Source: an uncultured Acidobacteriota bacterium (GTDB lineage Bacteria; Acidobacteriota; Terriglobia; Bryobacterales; Bryobacteraceae). From it: 63,543 nucleotides of DNA. The position numbers were made by a program, and so were the translations under genes. Of this stretch, positions 14,475-24,279 are shown one piece after another; the first letter of the stretch is position 1; every line of letters starts with the position of its first letter. A model generated the notes under the pieces. That model did no database searches. It worked only from the letters and a program-made list of their open reading frames with translations, and was not told where the DNA came from. The stretch spans positions 1 to 63,543 of the forward strand of contig CADECY010000039.1 in assembly GCA_902825945.1 (NCBI GenBank). The letters run 5' to 3'.

Positions 14475-17400
14475 ATGTCGATACGTCTAGCTGCCCTAAC
14501 GATCACCGCGGCCCTTGTGGCCGTTGTTCCGTGTGCGGCGCAAACACAGCGCGGAACCATCGTGGGCACGATCACGGATGCCAGCGGAGCCGTCGTGCCC
14601 GATGCCAAAGTGGAGGTTGTCCACGCTGAGACCAACGCCAAGTTCGAGGCGGCGAGCAACCAGAACGGCTACTACAGCGTTCTCTACTTGCCTTATGGCC
14701 AGTACACGCTCAAGGTGAACGCAGCCGGTTTCAAGACCTACTCGATCACTGGAGTCGGCGTCGCCACGGCGACCACATCGACGGTGAACGTCTCGCTCAG
14801 CGTCGAAGCTCAGACCCAGGAAGTGCAGGTTCAGGCGAACGCCGTGATCCTGGAAACAACCACATCTTCAGTAGGCACCAACGTCGAGCAGAAGCTGAAG
14901 GACGATCTGCCGGTGACAAACCGGCGCAACCCGCTCGCCTACCTGCAGACGGTGCCCGGCTATCAGCCGTCCAACCAGACGACCCTCGCTGGTGGCCGCT
15001 ATGGTTCCAATAACATCCTGCTCGATGGCCAATCGCCGGACGTGGCCATCACCTCGCAGGGCGACTTCGGCAACCCCGCGCTGCCCTCCGTCGAGATGAT
15101 CGGCGAGTTCAAGGCGATGCTCAATTCCGTACCCGCCGAGTACGGGCGAACCGGCGGCCCGACCATCTCGTTTGCCACCCGTTCTGGCACCAACGATTTC
15201 CATGGCGCGGCATACGAATACTACGACAACCAGAAGTACAATGCCCGGCCGTGGCAGGCCGCCAGGAGACCTACCGGATCCGGCCACTACTACGGCGTTG
15301 CTGGTGGCGGCCCGATCTGGATTCCCAAGATCTACAACGGCCGCAACCGGACGTTCTTCTTCACCGACTATTCCGATATCCGCACGGCATCCGCAGGCGG
15401 CGCAACCGGCATTACCACGGTGGCCACCGAGGCGATGCGGCGCGGAGACTTCTCGGCTTCCGACGTGCTCCCCGTCTATGACGTACTGAACCAAACGCGT
15501 GATGCGACCGGTAACGTTCGATCACTGCAGTTCCCTGGAAATCAGATTCCGCAGGCTCGCTTGAGCAGAGTCTCCAAGTTCTTTCTCGACCGGATTCCGA
15601 CTCCTACCAGGCCGGGTTCCATCAACAATTTCGTCGGGTCGCTTCCCCCGCAGTCCAGCACCCAATGGCTGCTAGCCGTCAAGGGCGATCAGTACATCAG
15701 CGCAAAGGACAGGATCAGCGGCTACTACCAGGCCAGCCGCCCGCAGAGCCTCTCCTCGGATGTTCTCGGGGAGACGTTCGGCAACGCCAATACGCAGAGT
15801 TTCAATCGCTATCGGCTCGACTGGAGCCGGAACTTCAGCGCCGCGCTCTCGCATCAGTTATTGGTCGGCGTGACGCGATCGGTGGCTTCCGTCCAGGCGC
15901 GCAACTACGGGCAGAACCTTGGCGCCTCGGCTGGGTTGACCGGCCTGTTCGACGGCAATTGCCCCCGCATCGAGATCAACCGTGCGCAGGAAGGCAGCTT
16001 CAATCTGTGCTTCAACCTCGCCGACATCACGGCCACGACCAACAGCAGCATCAACTACTCGATGATCTTCGCTCGCGGGGCTCACAGCCTCAAGTGGGGC
16101 GTCGAATACTTGAAGTTCAACGTCAACAACAATAGCCGGTCGGGAACCGTCACCAACGCGGCGGGTGCCTTCAATTTCGGCGGCCTCAATCCCCGCCCGT
16201 CGGTGTCGCCGGTTGGCCAGAATGCGACGTCTCAGACCGATAACACCGGCGGCAACTCCTGGGCGGATTTCTACCTCGGTCTTCCGAAGGTCGCCCATGC
16301 CGCCTCGCCCGTCATTCTCGGCTTGCGGCAAGGCTACTTCGCCGGATTCCTGCAAGACGACTGGCGAGTCAACCGCAAGCTGACCTTGAACATCGGGCTG
16401 CGCTGGGACGTGAATATGCCCTACTACGAGGTGAACGGGCAGTTCTCGCGGTTCGATATCAACACGCCCAATCCGGAAGCGGGCGGGCGTCCGGGCGCTA
16501 TCCTCTATCACGGTATCGGGCCGGGCCGCACCGGATCCAACTCCGCCGGCAATACGCACTACAAGAACTTTGGCCCGCGTTTCGGACTCGCCTATCAGGT
16601 GGGGCCGAAGACCGTCGTCCGTGCTTTCGCCGGGATTCTCTATCACGGCATTCAGAACACGAATGTGAATTTCGCCGAGCGCACCGGTTTCCAGGCTTCC
16701 GGCGAGCCGCTGATTCCGCAGAATCGCTTCGGGCTCTACTACAACTGGGATCAGCCCTTCCCGCAGAACGTGCTCGGCAAGGTTCCGAATACCGATCCGA
16801 GTTTCCGTAACGGACAACTCATGCAGGCGCAGGATCCCAACGGTGTCGCGGTCGCGCCGGCTTCCTACATGTGGAGCCTGAGCATTCAACGCGAATTGCC
16901 TCGCGGCTTGTTGATGGATGTCGCCTACGTTGCCAACAACATGAAGAACGGTACGGACCGGCTGGAGCTGAACTTCCTTCCCGAACAGTATTGGAACCTC
17001 GGCCCACTGCTCGATCTGCCGTTCAACGACCCGCGCCTGCGGGGGCGTGGATTCGCGCTGCCGTATCCGAGCTTCGATCCGAACCAGCCTCTCTTTCAGG
17101 CGCTGAGGCCCTTCCCTCAGTATCAGAGTGTGGCGGAGAACGCCACCAACGGCACGTCGAGTACCTACCATGCCGTGATGATCAAGGCCCAAAAGCGGTT
17201 CGCCGGCGGCCTGTCGTTCCTTGCGAACTACACGGCGTCCAAGTTCATCACCGATAGTCAATGGGCGCCCGGCGCCTTTGGCGCGTTTCCGACGATTCCG
17301 AACAACCGCAAGCTGGACAAGGGCCTCTATCGCTTCGACATTCCGCAGCGGCTTGTGCTGAGCTACTCGTATGACCTGCCGTTCGGAAAGGGCAAGAAGT

Positions 17401-17954
17401 TCCTCAGCAAAGGGCGAGCGGCGGACTTGGCGGTGGGCGGCTGGAACATCACCGGTATCCAGCAATACCAATCCGGCTGGCCAGCGGCCTTCGCGGGCTC
17501 GTTCAACACCGGAATCCCCACCATCGCATCACGAGCCAACCGCGCAGCCGGCGTGCCCACGCGCAGCAACATCGCATGCAGCGACATCGAGTTCGGCAAC
17601 CCCGCGCGGAACTACATCTACAACGCCGGCAACGCCGCTCAGGCGGCCCGCACTGGACGGCCTCTGGCGTTCATTCCTTCAGGCGATTACGCGATCGGCA
17701 ATACGCCCCGAATCGACCCGGAGGCGCGTCAATGCGGGCGCATGGATGAGACGTTGACGATCTTCAAGTCATTTACCATTCGCGAATCAATCCGTTTTCG
17801 ATTCGGGGCCGAAGCCTACAATCTCTTCAACCGGCATACCTGGGAAAGTAGCGGAAACGGTCAGCCGGTTACGGCGCCGAACTTCGGAGAGATCATTCCG
17901 TCTCAACCGTTCGGGCCGCGAACCGTTCGCCTGAAGTTCAGAATGGAGTGGTGA
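14475..17954 (+). CDS. Oar-like TonB-dependent outer membrane receptor with carboxypeptidase-regulatory domain
   Basis: A 1159-residue outer membrane protein. Signal peptide 1-22 ends in CAAQ. A carboxypeptidase-regulatory-like domain follows (GTIVGTITDASGAVVPDAKV, YTLKVNAAGFKTY), then a plug-like region (LLDGQSPDVAITSQG) and a long beta-barrel ending in an aromatic strand (RTVRLKFRMEW). This is the Oar-like family greatly expanded in Acidobacteriota; members are thought to import large or polymeric substrates with TonB energy. No TonB/ExbBD gene is nearby. It sits 52 bp before the CRTAC1-cytochrome operon in the same direction and may be co-regulated with it. The substrate cannot be told from sequence. 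Confidence 0.85.
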   Translation: MSIRLAALTITAALVAVVPCAAQTQRGTIVGTITDASGAVVPDAKVEVVHAETNAKFEAASNQNGYYSVLYLPYGQYTLKVNAAGFKTYSITGVGVATATTSTVNVSLSVEAQTQEVQVQANAVILETTTSSVGTNVEQKLKDDLPVTNRRNPLAYLQTVPGYQPSNQTTLAGGRYGSNNILLDGQSPDVAITSQGDFGNPALPSVEMIGEFKAMLNSVPAEYGRTGGPTISFATRSGTNDFHGAAYEYYDNQKYNARPWQAARRPTGSGHYYGVAGGGPIWIPKIYNGRNRTFFFTDYSDIRTASAGGATGITTVATEAMRRGDFSASDVLPVYDVLNQTRDATGNVRSLQFPGNQIPQARLSRVSKFFLDRIPTPTRPGSINNFVGSLPPQSSTQWLLAVKGDQYISAKDRISGYYQASRPQSLSSDVLGETFGNANTQSFNRYRLDWSRNFSAALSHQLLVGVTRSVASVQARNYGQNLGASAGLTGLFDGNCPRIEINRAQEGSFNLCFNLADITATTNSSINYSMIFARGAHSLKWGVEYLKFNVNNNSRSGTVTNAAGAFNFGGLNPRPSVSPVGQNATSQTDNTGGNSWADFYLGLPKVAHAASPVILGLRQGYFAGFLQDDWRVNRKLTLNIGLRWDVNMPYYEVNGQFSRFDINTPNPEAGGRPGAILYHGIGPGRTGSNSAGNTHYKNFGPRFGLAYQVGPKTVVRAFAGILYHGIQNTNVNFAERTGFQASGEPLIPQNRFGLYYNWDQPFPQNVLGKVPNTDPSFRNGQLMQAQDPNGVAVAPASYMWSLSIQRELPRGLLMDVAYVANNMKNGTDRLELNFLPEQYWNLGPLLDLPFNDPRLRGRGFALPYPSFDPNQPLFQALRPFPQYQSVAENATNGTSSTYHAVMIKAQKRFAGGLSFLANYTASKFITDSQWAPGAFGAFPTIPNNRKLDKGLYRFDIPQRLVLSYSYDLPFGKGKKFLSKGRAADLAVGGWNITGIQQYQSGWPAAFAGSFNTGIPTIASRANRAAGVPTRSNIACSDIEFGNPARNYIYNAGNAAQAARTGRPLAFIPSGDYAIGNTPRIDPEARQCGRMDETLTIFKSFTIRESIRFRFGAEAYNLFNRHTWESSGNGQPVTAPNFGEIIPSQPFGPRTVRLKFRMEW

Positions 17955-18006
17955 CGCCGCAAGCCTGGAATCGGGCAAGGCCCGATGAACGTAGAATGAA
18001 GGCACG

Positions 18007-19701
18007 ATGAGCAATCGTCGAGTCGCCGCCATTTCTTGTATTCTTGCTCTGTCCCTGTTGGCGCTGCGAGGTGAGCCGCTACCGTACTTCCGTGACATCG
18101 CCGCCAAGGCAGGACTTGCCGATCCTTTCTTCTGCGGCAGTGACTCCGTCAAGAAGTACATCGTCGAATCGATCGGTTCCGGCGTCGCGCTGCTCGACTA
18201 CGACAACGACGGACTCCTCGATGCCTTCTTCGTCACCGCCAGCCGATTCGAACCCTTCCCGGACGGTGCGCCCACCAATCACCTCTATCGCAACAATGGG
18301 AAGGGCGGATTCACGCGGGTCACGCAACAAGCCGGACTCGATGCTTCCGGCTGGGGCCAAGGCGTCTGCGCGGGCGACTTTGACAACGACGGGTTCACCG
18401 ATCTCTTCGTCACCTATTGGGGCGCGAATCGACTCTACCGGAATTCCGGGAAGGGGACGTTCCTCGACGTGAGTACCAGCGTCGGATTTCCCACGGCAAC
18501 GCGATGGGGCGCTGGTTGCGCGTTTCTCGACTACGACCGCGACGGCCGGCTCGACCTGTTCGTCGCCAACTACCTCGCCTTCGATCAGCGGACCGTGCCG
18601 TTGCCCGGCGCATCGCCGACATGCCGTTGGAAGGGCATTCCTGTCCTGTGCGGCCCGGTGGGGCTGCCGGGAGAATCGAACCTGCTCTATCGCAACGAAG
18701 GCGGTGGGAGATTTCGCGATGTATCGGCCACGAGCGGCGTGGCGGCCGTGCGGGACCGCTATTCGATGTCGGTCACTACGCTCGACTTCGACCATGACCG
18801 CTGGCCCGACATCTACGTGGCCGTGGACTCCAAGCCGAGTATTCTATTCCGTAACAACCGGAACGGAACGTTCACCGACGTCGCGGTGGAGGCGGGAGTC
18901 GCCTACAGCGAAGATGCACGTGAACAATCGGGCATGGGCTCGGCGGCGGGAGACTTCGATGGCGATGGCCGGCTCGACTTGGTGAAGACCAACTTCATTG
19001 ATGACACCGCGAACCTCTATCGCAATCTCGGGGACGGTACGTTCGAGGATCGCGTTCATGCCACCGGTATGGGTAAGAACACCAGCTTCATGGGATGGGG
19101 CACGGGATTCCTCGACTACGACAACGACGGCTGGCCCGACATCTTCATGGTGAACGGACATGTCTATCCGGAGATGGAAACGAAGGTCGCGGGACAACCG
19201 TACCGGCAGCGTGCGATCCTCTATCGCAATGTCGAAGGCAAGCGCATGGAAGACGTGAGCGCGCGGGCGGGCGCGGTGGCGGAACGGCACTCGAGCCGGG
19301 GCGCGGCGTTCGGCGATTTTGACAACGACGGCGGCGTGGACGTATTCGTCAATAACATGAACGAGCGGCCCAGCCTGTTGCGGAACGAGGGTCCGCGAGG
19401 CAACTTCGTCTCGTTGCGGCTCGACGGTGTGAAGTCGAATCGCAGCGCGATCGGCGCGCGTGTCACGGTATGGGCCGGCGGACGCAAACAAGTGCAGGAG
19501 GTTCGTTCGGGATCATCGTTCTTCTCCCACAGCGACCTTCGCCTGCATTTCGGACTGGGACCGGCGGCCAGCGCCGATCGCATCGAAATCGAGTGGCCCT
19601 ATGGCGATCTGCGCGAGACGATTGGCAAAGTGGACACGGGGCAGTTCGTCACGATCACGGAGGGCCGGGGTGTGACGGGAACGGTTCGCCATGCGCGGTA
19701 G
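18007..19701 (+). CDS. CRTAC1 family protein (FG-GAP propeller plus ASPIC/UnbV), copy 1
   Basis: A 564-residue secreted protein. A signal peptide is followed by seven FG-GAP/VCBS blades, each with a calcium-binding DxDxDG-type loop (DYDNDGLLD, DFDNDGFTD, DYDRDGRLD, DFDHDRWPD, DFDGDGRLD, DYDNDGWPD, DFDNDGGVD). The C-terminus is an ASPIC/UnbV domain (LDGVKSNRSAIGARV, LRLHFGLG). These propellers resemble integrin-alpha heads and are thought to bind ligands at the cell surface; no enzyme activity is known to me. The ATG at 18007 follows a TAGAAT box and GAAGG. The gene overlaps the cytochrome gene by 11 bp and opens a four-gene operon. Confidence 0.85.
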   Translation: MSNRRVAAISCILALSLLALRGEPLPYFRDIAAKAGLADPFFCGSDSVKKYIVESIGSGVALLDYDNDGLLDAFFVTASRFEPFPDGAPTNHLYRNNGKGGFTRVTQQAGLDASGWGQGVCAGDFDNDGFTDLFVTYWGANRLYRNSGKGTFLDVSTSVGFPTATRWGAGCAFLDYDRDGRLDLFVANYLAFDQRTVPLPGASPTCRWKGIPVLCGPVGLPGESNLLYRNEGGGRFRDVSATSGVAAVRDRYSMSVTTLDFDHDRWPDIYVAVDSKPSILFRNNRNGTFTDVAVEAGVAYSEDAREQSGMGSAAGDFDGDGRLDLVKTNFIDDTANLYRNLGDGTFEDRVHATGMGKNTSFMGWGTGFLDYDNDGWPDIFMVNGHVYPEMETKVAGQPYRQRAILYRNVEGKRMEDVSARAGAVAERHSSRGAAFGDFDNDGGVDVFVNNMNERPSLLRNEGPRGNFVSLRLDGVKSNRSAIGARVTVWAGGRKQVQEVRSGSSFFSHSDLRLHFGLGPAASADRIEIEWPYGDLRETIGKVDTGQFVTITEGRGVTGTVRHAR

Positions 19702-20674
19702 CTTGGCGCTGTTTGCCGCGGTGACGATTGCACGGGCCGCGGATCAGCGGTACGCGGGTTCACAGGCCTGCCGTTCGTGCCATGCCGCGATCCAGGTGAG
19801 GCAGGATGCCAGCCACCATGCTCAGTCGCTCCGTCCTCCGTCCGAAATCTCCGAACTGCGCTCAGCGAAGCCCGTCGGGGAACTGGCATTCAGCTGCGGT
19901 GCGGAGGGCGGCGTGCGCCTTTCGAGCGGATCGATGTCGATGCCGCTCGAGTGGGCGTTCGGCAGCGGCGCCAAGGGGATCACGCCCGCCGGCCGCTCCG
20001 AAGACGGCAAGATCCGCGAGAGCCGGCTGAGCTGGTACAAGGCCAGCGGACAGTCCGCGCTGACGCCGGGCGCGACCAAGGCAACGCAAGAATCCGCGCT
20101 CGATGCACTCGGACGTGCGCTCTCTGAAAAGGAGATCAAAGAGTGCTTCGGGTGTCACACCACCGGATACCAGCCGGATCAGCCCGCGCCGTCGCGAGCG
20201 GAAATGGGAGTCCGGTGCGAGAGCTGTCATGGGCCCGGTAAAGAACATACCAGTGCGATGTCCGGCGCGTCGAAACCGGCTGATCGCAAGATCGTGAATC
20301 CGCGGCGGCTCGACGCGGCAAGTCAGGTGCGGCTGTGCGGCAACTGCCACGGCAAGGTGCCGGCCGACACCGATCTGGCGGCGATTCGCGCGATCGAGTC
20401 CAATCCCAACACGGCCCGATTTCCGAGCACGCGCCTCGTTCTGAGCCGCTGCTACAACGAGTCGCCCGAAGGGCTGAAGTGTTCGCGCTGCCACGATCCG
20501 CATGGTGATACCGTGGAAGAGCGCTCGCGGTTCGACACCTCATGCGTGTCCTGTCACAAGTGTCCGAAAGCGTCACGCGATTGCGCGAGTTGCCACATGC
20601 CCAAGGAAAGAGTCATGGTGCAAAGCGAGTTCACTGATCACTGGATCCGCGTTGTCCGGGAGAAGCGCCGATGA
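19691..20674 (+). CDS. Heptaheme c-type cytochrome
   Basis: A 327-residue exported cytochrome with seven CxxCH motifs: CRSCH, CFGCH, CESCH, CGNCH, CSRCH, CVSCH and CASCH. The signal peptide is MRGSLALFAAVTIARAA. Landmarks NPRRLD and FTDHWIR are shared with the cytochrome half of the fusion protein at 41568, so the two are paralogs. It resembles the cytochrome c554-like multiheme group and should move electrons in the periplasm or at the outer membrane. No oxidoreductase partner gene is adjacent. Its start overlaps CRTAC1 copy 1 and its stop overlaps the TPR gene (ATGA), so all are translationally coupled. Confidence 0.85.
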   Translation: MRGSLALFAAVTIARAADQRYAGSQACRSCHAAIQVRQDASHHAQSLRPPSEISELRSAKPVGELAFSCGAEGGVRLSSGSMSMPLEWAFGSGAKGITPAGRSEDGKIRESRLSWYKASGQSALTPGATKATQESALDALGRALSEKEIKECFGCHTTGYQPDQPAPSRAEMGVRCESCHGPGKEHTSAMSGASKPADRKIVNPRRLDAASQVRLCGNCHGKVPADTDLAAIRAIESNPNTARFPSTRLVLSRCYNESPEGLKCSRCHDPHGDTVEERSRFDTSCVSCHKCPKASRDCASCHMPKERVMVQSEFTDHWIRVVREKRR

Positions 20675-22482
20675 CTCGCGCGGGCATGTTGCTGCTGGCC
20701 GGAATCGGCTGTGTTTGGGGGCAGGCGTTGACGCCGGCCGCCGAGGCGTTCATCGAAGAACATTTCGCCGCCGCGAAACAGGCCGAAGGGCGGGGCGACT
20801 TCGCCACAGCCACCGCCGAGTACGAGGCGATTCTCGCCAAGTATCCGAAAGCCGTGCCGGAGGTCTACCAGAACCTCGGCCTCGCCTACTACCTCCAGAA
20901 GAACTGTGACAAAGCCGTCAGCGTCTTCGAAAAGGGCATCGCGCTGAAGGCGGACATGGTGGGTGCGCGCTTGTTTCTCGGTGTTTGTCATCTGAGCCGC
21001 GAACGCGCGCAACAGGCGCTACCGCACCTTCAGTTCGCTCACCGCGCGCAGCCGGCGGCGGAAAGCGCGGCGCATCTCGGCGTGGCGCTCCACACGCTTC
21101 GGAAGTACACCGAGGCCGCCAAACTGTTTCGCGAAGCACTGCCCGGCAGCGATCGCAAGGATCAACTGATCTACCTGCTCGGCAACGCCTATCTGAAAGC
21201 GTCCGAGCGGACCGCCGACGCGGTGACCTCGCGCTATCCGGATTCGAAGTACGAGTTCTACATCGTGGCGAAGGTCGCCGATGGGCAGCAATGGAACCAG
21301 ATCGCGGCGAAGGAATATCTGGAAGCCGTCAAGCGCGACCCGATGAACGCATCGCTCATATTTCCTTTCGCGCGCTGGCTCGCCGTGTTGGGGCTCGACG
21401 AACCGTCGAAGTTCGCCTTCGACCGCTATCGCACCCTGATGCCCCGCGACGTGGCGGCGAAATTGAATTCGGCGGAAGTGGCGCGTAAGGAAATGGCGGA
21501 TGTCGGGATCACGGTCGACTATTCCGCCGAGATCCGCGCGCTGCCGGAGGTCGCGGCTGGCAAGGTTCCGCCGCTCGCGATGTTCACTTCGGAGGTCAAC
21601 GAAGAAGTGAGGCGGCGGTCCGCCGATGTCCGTTGGAAGAAGGCCATCGACGCATTGTCCGGTTCGGATTGGAAAGCAGCACAGGCTGCGCTGGCCGCGA
21701 TACGTCCGGCGCCTGGAGATTGGCTGCCGGGCTACCTGCTGGCCTCGGTTCAGCTTTGGCTCGAAGACGCCGCCGCGGCGGAGAAGACCGCGGCATCCCT
21801 CGATTCGCTGGCACCGTCGCGTCCGTGGATTTCGATCCTCCATTGGGACATCTACCGGCAGTTGTCCTTCCATTATCTGCAGCAGTTGCTAGAGGAATAT
21901 CCACGATCGGCGTGGGCGCACCTGGTGAAAGGCCGCACGCTCGACATGCAGGGCAAGCGGGAAGCGCTGGACGAGTATCGTGCCGCGCTCGCGGCCGATC
22001 CCGGATTGCCGGAAGTGCGCATCGCGATCGCCGATTTCCATCTCGCCAATTCGAACTTCCAGGAAGCCGCGGCGGAGTGCCGCAAGGAATTGGAGATCAA
22101 CCCGGCTTCGGTGACCGCGAAGCTGCGGCTTGGCCGCATCCACGTGGAACTGCGCGAGGCCGACAAAGGAGTCCCGCTGCTTCAAGAGGCGTTGAAGATC
22201 GACCCAGGCGACGCGAACGCGCACTTCGATCTCGGCCGTGGGCTCGAGATTCGCGAGGATTTCGCGGGTGCGCTCGCCTCCTATCAAAAGGCGTTGCAGC
22301 TTGACCCGGCGATGAACCGCCTCCACTACGTGCTGGCCCGCCTGTATCGCCGGATGGGGAAGCCCGAACTGGCCACGCAAGAGTACAAGAAGTTCCAGCA
22401 GAAGGAAGCCGGCGCACGGCAGCAGTATCAGGAGCGGCTGCGGCGTTTGCGCGAAACCGGAACGCCCGTGGAGAAGCCTTGA
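20671..22482 (+). CDS. Secreted tetratricopeptide repeat protein
   Basis: A 603-residue protein with a signal peptide (GMLLLAGIGCVWGQ) and TPR helices in two blocks. The N-terminal block (GDFATATAEYEAILAKYP, VYQNLGLAYYLQKN) and C-terminal block (YRAALAADPGLPEVRIAIA, ALKIDPGDANAHFDLGRGL, ALQLDPAMNRLHYVLARLY) flank a less repetitive middle. TPR proteins are scaffolds, so this one may hold the cytochrome and CRTAC1 partners together in the periplasm. It overlaps the cytochrome gene by 4 bp (ATGA) and the next CRTAC1 gene by 4 bp (TTGA). The fusion of the same two modules at 41568 supports a functional link. Confidence 0.8.
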   Translation: MTRAGMLLLAGIGCVWGQALTPAAEAFIEEHFAAAKQAEGRGDFATATAEYEAILAKYPKAVPEVYQNLGLAYYLQKNCDKAVSVFEKGIALKADMVGARLFLGVCHLSRERAQQALPHLQFAHRAQPAAESAAHLGVALHTLRKYTEAAKLFREALPGSDRKDQLIYLLGNAYLKASERTADAVTSRYPDSKYEFYIVAKVADGQQWNQIAAKEYLEAVKRDPMNASLIFPFARWLAVLGLDEPSKFAFDRYRTLMPRDVAAKLNSAEVARKEMADVGITVDYSAEIRALPEVAAGKVPPLAMFTSEVNEEVRRRSADVRWKKAIDALSGSDWKAAQAALAAIRPAPGDWLPGYLLASVQLWLEDAAAAEKTAASLDSLAPSRPWISILHWDIYRQLSFHYLQQLLEEYPRSAWAHLVKGRTLDMQGKREALDEYRAALAADPGLPEVRIAIADFHLANSNFQEAAAECRKELEINPASVTAKLRLGRIHVELREADKGVPLLQEALKIDPGDANAHFDLGRGLEIREDFAGALASYQKALQLDPAMNRLHYVLARLYRRMGKPELATQEYKKFQQKEAGARQQYQERLRRLRETGTPVEKP

Positions 22483-24182
22483 ACCGGCGCGGATTCCTCG
22501 CGGCGTTGGCTGGTGCCGCCTCGGGGCTGAACGGGCAGGTCAAACGCGAACCGTACCCGGTGCGATTCGTGGACGTGGCCCGCGAGGCCGGGCTCCGCGA
22601 CATTGTCTACTACGGTGGAATCGACAACGTGAAGTACATCGTCGAGGCGAACGGCTGCGGAGTCGCGTTCTACGATTACGACAACGACGGCTGGCTCGAT
22701 ATCTTCGTGCTCAACGGATCGCGGCTGGAAGGTTTCCCGAAGGGCGAGGAACCCACCAATCGCCTCTACAAGAACAATCGGGATGGCACGTTCACCGACG
22801 TGACGCGAAAGGCTGGCTTGGTGAAATCCGGTTGGGCACAGGCGGTTTGCGTCGGCGACTTCGACAACGACGGTAACGACGATCTGTTCATTACCTATTG
22901 GGGATCGAACGTGCTTTACCGCAACAACGGCGACGGCACGTTCACTGATGTGACGGCGAAGGCGGGTGTCGGCGGAGATCCGAAGCGTTGGAACAGCGGA
23001 TGCACCTTCGTGGATTACGACCGCGATGGCAAGCTCGATCTGTTCGTGGCCAACTACGTGGAAGTGAACCTGGCGGAGTTGCCGCTTCCGGGCAAGGGTT
23101 CGAACTGCTCGTGGAAGGGCGTTCCGGTGTTCTGCGGGCCCAAGGGACTGAAGGGTACCACCAACATCCTCTATCACAACAACGGAGATGGTACGTTCAC
23201 CGAAGTGAGCAAGCCGGCGGGCATCGTGTTGCCCGGCCTGTACTACGGCATGACACCGGTGGTGACCGACTACGACAACGACGGCTGGCCCGACATCTAT
23301 GTCGCCTGCGATTCGACTCCGAGTATTCTGTATCGCAACAATCGAAACGGAACGTTCACTGACACGGCGGTCGAGACCGGTGTCGCCTATAGCGAGGACG
23401 GCCGCGAGCAGGCGGGCATGGGAGTCGCGATGGCGGACTACGACGGTGACGGCCTGCCCGATATCGTGAAAACACTCTTCGCTGATGACATGCCGGCGCT
23501 CTACAAGAGCGATGGCAACGCGTTCTATTCCGAACGTTCGATGGCGGCCGGGCTCAACGTAGTGACCAACTACGTGCAGTGGGGTGTCGGATTGGCGGAC
23601 TTCGACAACGACACGTGGCCCGACCTCCTCTACGCGACTGGCCATCTCTATCCGGAGTTGGACCGTGCGAACCCGAACTATCCCTACCGGGGCCCACGCG
23701 TCTTGTTCCGCAATCTCGGTAACGGCAGGTTCGCCAACATCACACAGAATTCAGGTCCCGGGTTGACCGTCCCACACTCGAGCCGCGGCTGCGCATTCGG
23801 CGACTTCGACAACGACGGCGACATCGACATCCTGGTGATGAACATGAATGAGCCGCCGTCGCTGCTGCGCGCGGACTGTTCGTCGAGCAACCGCTGGCTC
23901 AAGGTCAAGCTGCATGGCGTGAAGTCGAACCGGACGGCGATCGGAGCGAGGGTCCGGGTGAAGGTGGGAACGCGTGTTCAGGTTCAGGAAGTGCAGAGCC
24001 AGTCGAGCTACTATTCGGTGAACGATCTGCGCCTGCACTTCGGGCTCGGACAAGCAGCAAAAGCCGACGAGGTAGAGGTCCGTTGGCCGAACGGGGGAGT
24101 AGAGCGGTTCCGGGCGGTGGAATCGAACCGGCTGGCGGTGATTGAGGAGGGGAAGGGAATCGTGGATCTCCGGAGGTTGTAG
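22479..24182 (+). CDS. CRTAC1 family protein (FG-GAP propeller plus ASPIC/UnbV), copy 2, Tat signal
   Basis: A 567-residue paralog of the gene at 18007, with seven DxDxDG-type loops (DYDNDGWLD to DFDNDGDID) and a C-terminal ASPIC/UnbV domain (LHGVKSNRTAIGARVRV). Unlike copy 1 it begins NRRGFLAALAGAASG, a twin-arginine-type signal, so it is probably exported folded while copy 1 uses the Sec route. The TTG start overlaps the TPR stop by 4 bp. In the sixth loop the last Gly is lost (DFDNDTWPD). It closes the four-gene operon; about 100 bp separate it from the O-ligase gene. Confidence 0.85.
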   Translation: MNRRGFLAALAGAASGLNGQVKREPYPVRFVDVAREAGLRDIVYYGGIDNVKYIVEANGCGVAFYDYDNDGWLDIFVLNGSRLEGFPKGEEPTNRLYKNNRDGTFTDVTRKAGLVKSGWAQAVCVGDFDNDGNDDLFITYWGSNVLYRNNGDGTFTDVTAKAGVGGDPKRWNSGCTFVDYDRDGKLDLFVANYVEVNLAELPLPGKGSNCSWKGVPVFCGPKGLKGTTNILYHNNGDGTFTEVSKPAGIVLPGLYYGMTPVVTDYDNDGWPDIYVACDSTPSILYRNNRNGTFTDTAVETGVAYSEDGREQAGMGVAMADYDGDGLPDIVKTLFADDMPALYKSDGNAFYSERSMAAGLNVVTNYVQWGVGLADFDNDTWPDLLYATGHLYPELDRANPNYPYRGPRVLFRNLGNGRFANITQNSGPGLTVPHSSRGCAFGDFDNDGDIDILVMNMNEPPSLLRADCSSSNRWLKVKLHGVKSNRTAIGARVRVKVGTRVQVQEVQSQSSYYSVNDLRLHFGLGQAAKADEVEVRWPNGGVERFRAVESNRLAVIEEGKGIVDLRRL

Positions 24183-24279
24183 TACTTATCCCGGCCACCC
24201 CACCGGCTTGTCCCATCGCGAAATGGGACCGTGGCCACTGTTTGCGCACAGGACTCGGCCCTACTCTGGGCATGGCGAT

